DNA of 24,236 nt, from contig NHZP01000138.1 of NCBI GenBank assembly GCA_003313425.1, forward strand, positions 1 to 24,236, in the 5' to 3' direction. Shown piece by piece: positions 21,378 to 24,236 of the stretch. The stretch is from Pseudopyrenochaeta lycopersici (lineage: Eukaryota > Ascomycota > Dothideomycetes > Pleosporales > Pseudopyrenochaetaceae). The notes beneath the pieces are model-generated. The model was not told the DNA's origin and did not search any database. It was given only the letters and a program-made list of their open reading frames with translations. Position numbers and translations under genes: made by a program. How positions within the stretch are numbered: position 1 is the first letter of the stretch; every line of letters begins with the position of its first letter.

Positions 21378-22352
21378 ATGGAACCCCGCCGTAATGTGTT
21401 GATACTCAAAGGCGACGTGTCGGCCGAGAATGTACTCGACTTGCTCGACGTTCTACTAAGAAAGATCCAAATGCGGAACGGCCTCCAACGTGCCCCGGAG
21501 CCATGGCAGCTCTTCTCTTTCATCTGCGCCAGTGGCGTCTCAAGGTATGCCACGTAACGATTCCGATTCAGTCAGCACTTACGACCTACAGCCCGCTCGC
21601 TATACTTCTCGGTCGCCTCAAAAAAGGGACAGAGGATTGTCGGTCCGTTTTGAAACTTATTCATGAGCACTATTTTCGCCTATGTGCAGTTCCGTCATCT
21701 TACACTGCATGGGCTGGTTTTTTGACGCTTAGGCGCAGCTTGGCAGAGCTATGTGATAACTCTCGTCTAGTCCACGGCCCGGAAACTGCACAAAAGCGAT
21801 GTGATATGTATGGCGAGTGTCCATCCAAGACATTCAGCATGCAGCGAGCTAAACTTGGCTAGATTCATATGGAAGCCCCGCAAAACCCATGAGCCATCAG
21901 ACCACATCACGACGCACAATTACGGCATAACAAACCCCGAAACTGTTGGTACATCAACCCTGGACGCACTTCTCTCGTCACTCTGCGTCCAGGAAGACCC
22001 TTACCCTGAGCATCCATTCCATGGTCTGGTCAACGCGGCAAAGGCATCCTCGGGCCTTCTTCACAATGGGGACATATATATCAGCATCAGATCGCCCGCG
22101 AAGGACGATCGTGAAAAGTTTTCAGAGCAGGAAACCATGGAGGACATGAGAGATATCAGCCATTTCGCGTTTGTCGTCGATACCGCTGACCATAACAGCT
22201 CTCTCACCCAGAAAGCGATTGAGCCCGCAGTAGAGGCTTTGGCTCGCTGGCTAGAACATAGCTCAGAACAGGCTGATGATGGCTCGGTGGAAGCTAGGAT
22301 GGTAGAGCTCAGGGAAGATTCTGTTAGAAGCGGTTATGGAAGAGCAGAATGA
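21378..22352 (+). pseudogene. Patatin-like phospholipase (PLP) relic with replaced catalytic residues
   Basis: Exon 1 (21378-21544) encodes VLDLLDVLLRKIQMRNGLQ and PEPWQLFSFICASGVS. A 47-nt intron (21545-21591, GTATGC to CTACAG) joins it in phase to PLAILLGRLKKGTEDC. This is the pattern around the nucleophile of fungal patatin-like proteins (family form ..F.ICGTSTGGL.AI.LGRL..). Here GTSTGG is replaced by ASGVSS, so the catalytic Ser position is Gly. CPSKTF (about 21820) recalls the family's C.TFV strand. Then the frame changes (2 to 3) near 21800-21860, and the continuing frame to 22352 has FIWKPRKTHEPSD, NPETVGTSTLDALLSS and HPFHGLVNAAKAS. HPFHGLVNAA may be the degenerate catalytic DG[AG]LG..NP block with Asp replaced by His. 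PLPs hydrolyse acyl lipids and in fungi can be fused to NLR modules; nothing of an NLR is seen. The first half is fairly secure, the second less so. Confidence 0.5.
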
Positions 22353-24236
22353 TGTCCATTTGATGCTTCAACCTGCTTTTGACGAGTGTATCTGACTATC
22401 GATATATAGACCGGATTGATGGTTGCAACCACTCTGGCAGTAGTTTCTGGCGGATTCCAACAGATTCGATGTAAAAGGTCTAATATGAGTATCCCAGCTG
22501 TCCCATGGATTGAGACTGGCTTTTGCTTTATAATCAATGCAAGACGATACGTACACAATTCGTTCAGCGATACCCATATCTACTTTGTAAGACTAAGCTT
22601 GGCCAAAGACAGAGGTATGCCAAGTATCAAAGTGCTCCTTCATGTTCACATCCTTTACAACTTGCACAAGAACCGAAGGATCTTCCATGTAACAGCTTCC
22701 AAGAGCGTCATATGTCGACTTGCACTAGAGATAAAAGGGGCGGTGCTATCAAGGAAAATAATGAATCCTTGACTACTTGCATACCAAAGACAGTGTCCCC
22801 GAATGGTCAGGCTGGTCACCGGCGTCCAGTCTGTGGTCGCTTTCCCATATTTTGAAATGCTCGAAGGGGCCACAAACGCTTAGAACTCTGTTCACTAAAC
22901 TAGCCATCGGAGCAGTCTCTCCTCTGAGTTCGTGGCAGGCAGCAATGCTAATGAGAGGATGCGACAATGCAAAAAGAAATTCGTAGGGCTAGAGATGGTA
23001 ATTACAGTCCGCCCCACCTAGAAAGCCGTTTGCACCACCGGTGGTACTGTAACGAAGCATTGGTTTTTGCATCTAAACCTCCTCGCCTCGTGAGCAGGTG
23101 AGCACGACGGGCTAGGTATGTATGCATGGACAGCTATACAAACCGGTATTTTCGATAACCCTGAACCTAATTATCATGTACAGCGCTTGCATGAAAGCTG
23201 TCGCCATGATAGAGTTGCTATTAATTCCCTCCAACTCCTGGAGAAGGGACGCCTTGCGCGTACTGCGACATTCATGACAATGGCCGTGATAACCACGAGG
23301 CCCTAAACTATCGTGCGATTTATTGCTTTTACATCCGCTAAATTGTCCTCACACCGGCGTATGGTTCGATTACCACGTCCGGTAGCAATGCCGCATGAGG
23401 CCCTCCGCCTCGTAACTGACGCTCATGACAGATGTTATAATCTCGCAATTATGCTTCAGTGCAGCGGACTCGTATACAGGGTGCAGTTCAGCCTTTTCAC
23501 AGTCAGTCCCTCACCTCCTTCGGCAAGTGGCAGCTCCTGACACAGAGAGAGTTGATGGACACAGTGATCAGTGTGCTTTTTAACTATAGCGCAGAAATCC
23601 CGACGACGCGAGGAAGCAAATTCAGTGCCCGACATCCAATAGTACCTGCCTGGCTTGATTACGGATGCAGTGAGCCTCGATTTGATCGATTTGTGTCTGC
23701 AAATCCAGCGCGCGCAGCAGAATATCGACGCTCAAGAATGTACCAGGCGGACTGTCGAAAAGCATGTGCTAATTGGTGACAGGAGAGAAATCCTCCGCCA
23801 ACCAGAGCCCTTGTTTCAGTCGCTGCATTTCGTCTCCCCTGGCACGTTAGCGGCGCTAAAGCGTGTGCACGCTCGTCTGTGCACGCTCGTCCAAGCATAG
23901 TGAATCACGCGAGTCTACCGTGGCGTGCAGTATTAGGCGTGTAATAGTACCTTTTGCCAATCGTCAACGACGATAAATTACGGGCGTCCCGCGAGCAGGC
24001 GTTGAGTCTTGTCGCACTGGACGTGCTGAAAATGATAGAAGTCAAAATAATTGATAATGAGCAGAAAAGTTGTATTGTGTGTGTATTGTGTCTTGGTCTT
24101 ATAAACCTGACCCCGCACGTCTGAGATTATATGGCAAGATACTAATGCAGTTCTTCCTCAGGTTCCCTGAGATGATGCCTTGGGCCTGCGACAAGTCTTC
24201 ACTCCGAATGGTTCAGTATAAGCCTTGTGATCCCCG
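22353..24236. other. Terminal stretch without a supported gene
   Basis: Many 60-118 codon ORFs overlap on both strands. None has a domain, signal peptide or matching splice sites. The plus-strand pair 23459-23779 and 23655-23900 (WQLLTQRELMDTVISVLFN; then SLDLIDLCLQIQRAQQNID) has a protein-like amino-acid texture and could be remnants of a broken gene, but I recognise no family. A palindromic CACCACCGGTGGT lies near 23034. Confidence 0.4.
23865..23891. repeat. 13-bp direct repeat, two copies
   Basis: GTGCACGCTCGTC occurs at 23865-23877 and again at 23879-23891, with one base between. It is probably a local slippage or microhomology duplication. Confidence 0.7.

Overview
The window looks like an accessory, gene-sparse stretch of a filamentous ascomycete genome, most likely a Dothideomycete. 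The evidence is the short spliceosomal introns (about 40-110 nt, with GTAAGT-type donors, CTAAC/CTGAC-like branch points and YAG acceptors), the fungus-restricted families (DUF3723, SUR7/PalI, Rds1-type ferritin-like, fungal CAX exchanger) and the long non-coding gaps. No bacterial operons, rRNA, tRNA or CRISPR signal was seen. All family calls come from reading motifs by eye.

Layout: (1) 157-2634, a decayed hAT-superfamily DNA transposon on +, with at least four reading-frame breaks and a TGGAT-rich repeat zone plus hairpin downstream (2766-2871). (2) 3098-3155, an 11-12 bp tandem repeat. (3) 3729-5502 (+), a secreted Ser/Thr-rich protein with a ferritin-like (Rds1-type) domain, two introns and one frameshift. 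(4) 7186-8663 (-), a four-exon CAX-type cation/proton antiporter homologue that has lost the acidic motif of its second alpha repeat. (5) 9230-9838 (-), a small coiled-coil, possibly nuclear protein. (6) 10662-11006 (+), a small secreted, possibly GPI-anchored protein. (7) 12246-13746 (+), an unknown protein with a long acidic disordered segment and a clear TATA box, interrupted by one frame break at an A-run. (8) 15732-16702 (-), a weak four-exon hypothetical gene with an LRR-like stretch. (9) 16836-19788 (+), a 929-aa DUF3723-type protein in three exons. (10) 20249-21014 (-), a SUR7/PalI-family four-TM protein with one frameshift. (11) 21378-22352 (+), a broken patatin-like phospholipase with replaced catalytic residues. 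The rest shows no convincing genes.

The genes do not form one evident pathway. The most suggestive context is the DUF3723 gene about 1.6 kb from a patatin-like relic. Both families are known auxiliary cargo of fungal Starship giant transposons, and a hAT element is nearby. No Starship captain (DUF3435 tyrosine recombinase) lies in the window. A recurring theme is one-base frame breaks in otherwise coherent genes, several at short homopolymers. This means either gene decay in a dispensable compartment or assembly indels, and the raw reads would decide.
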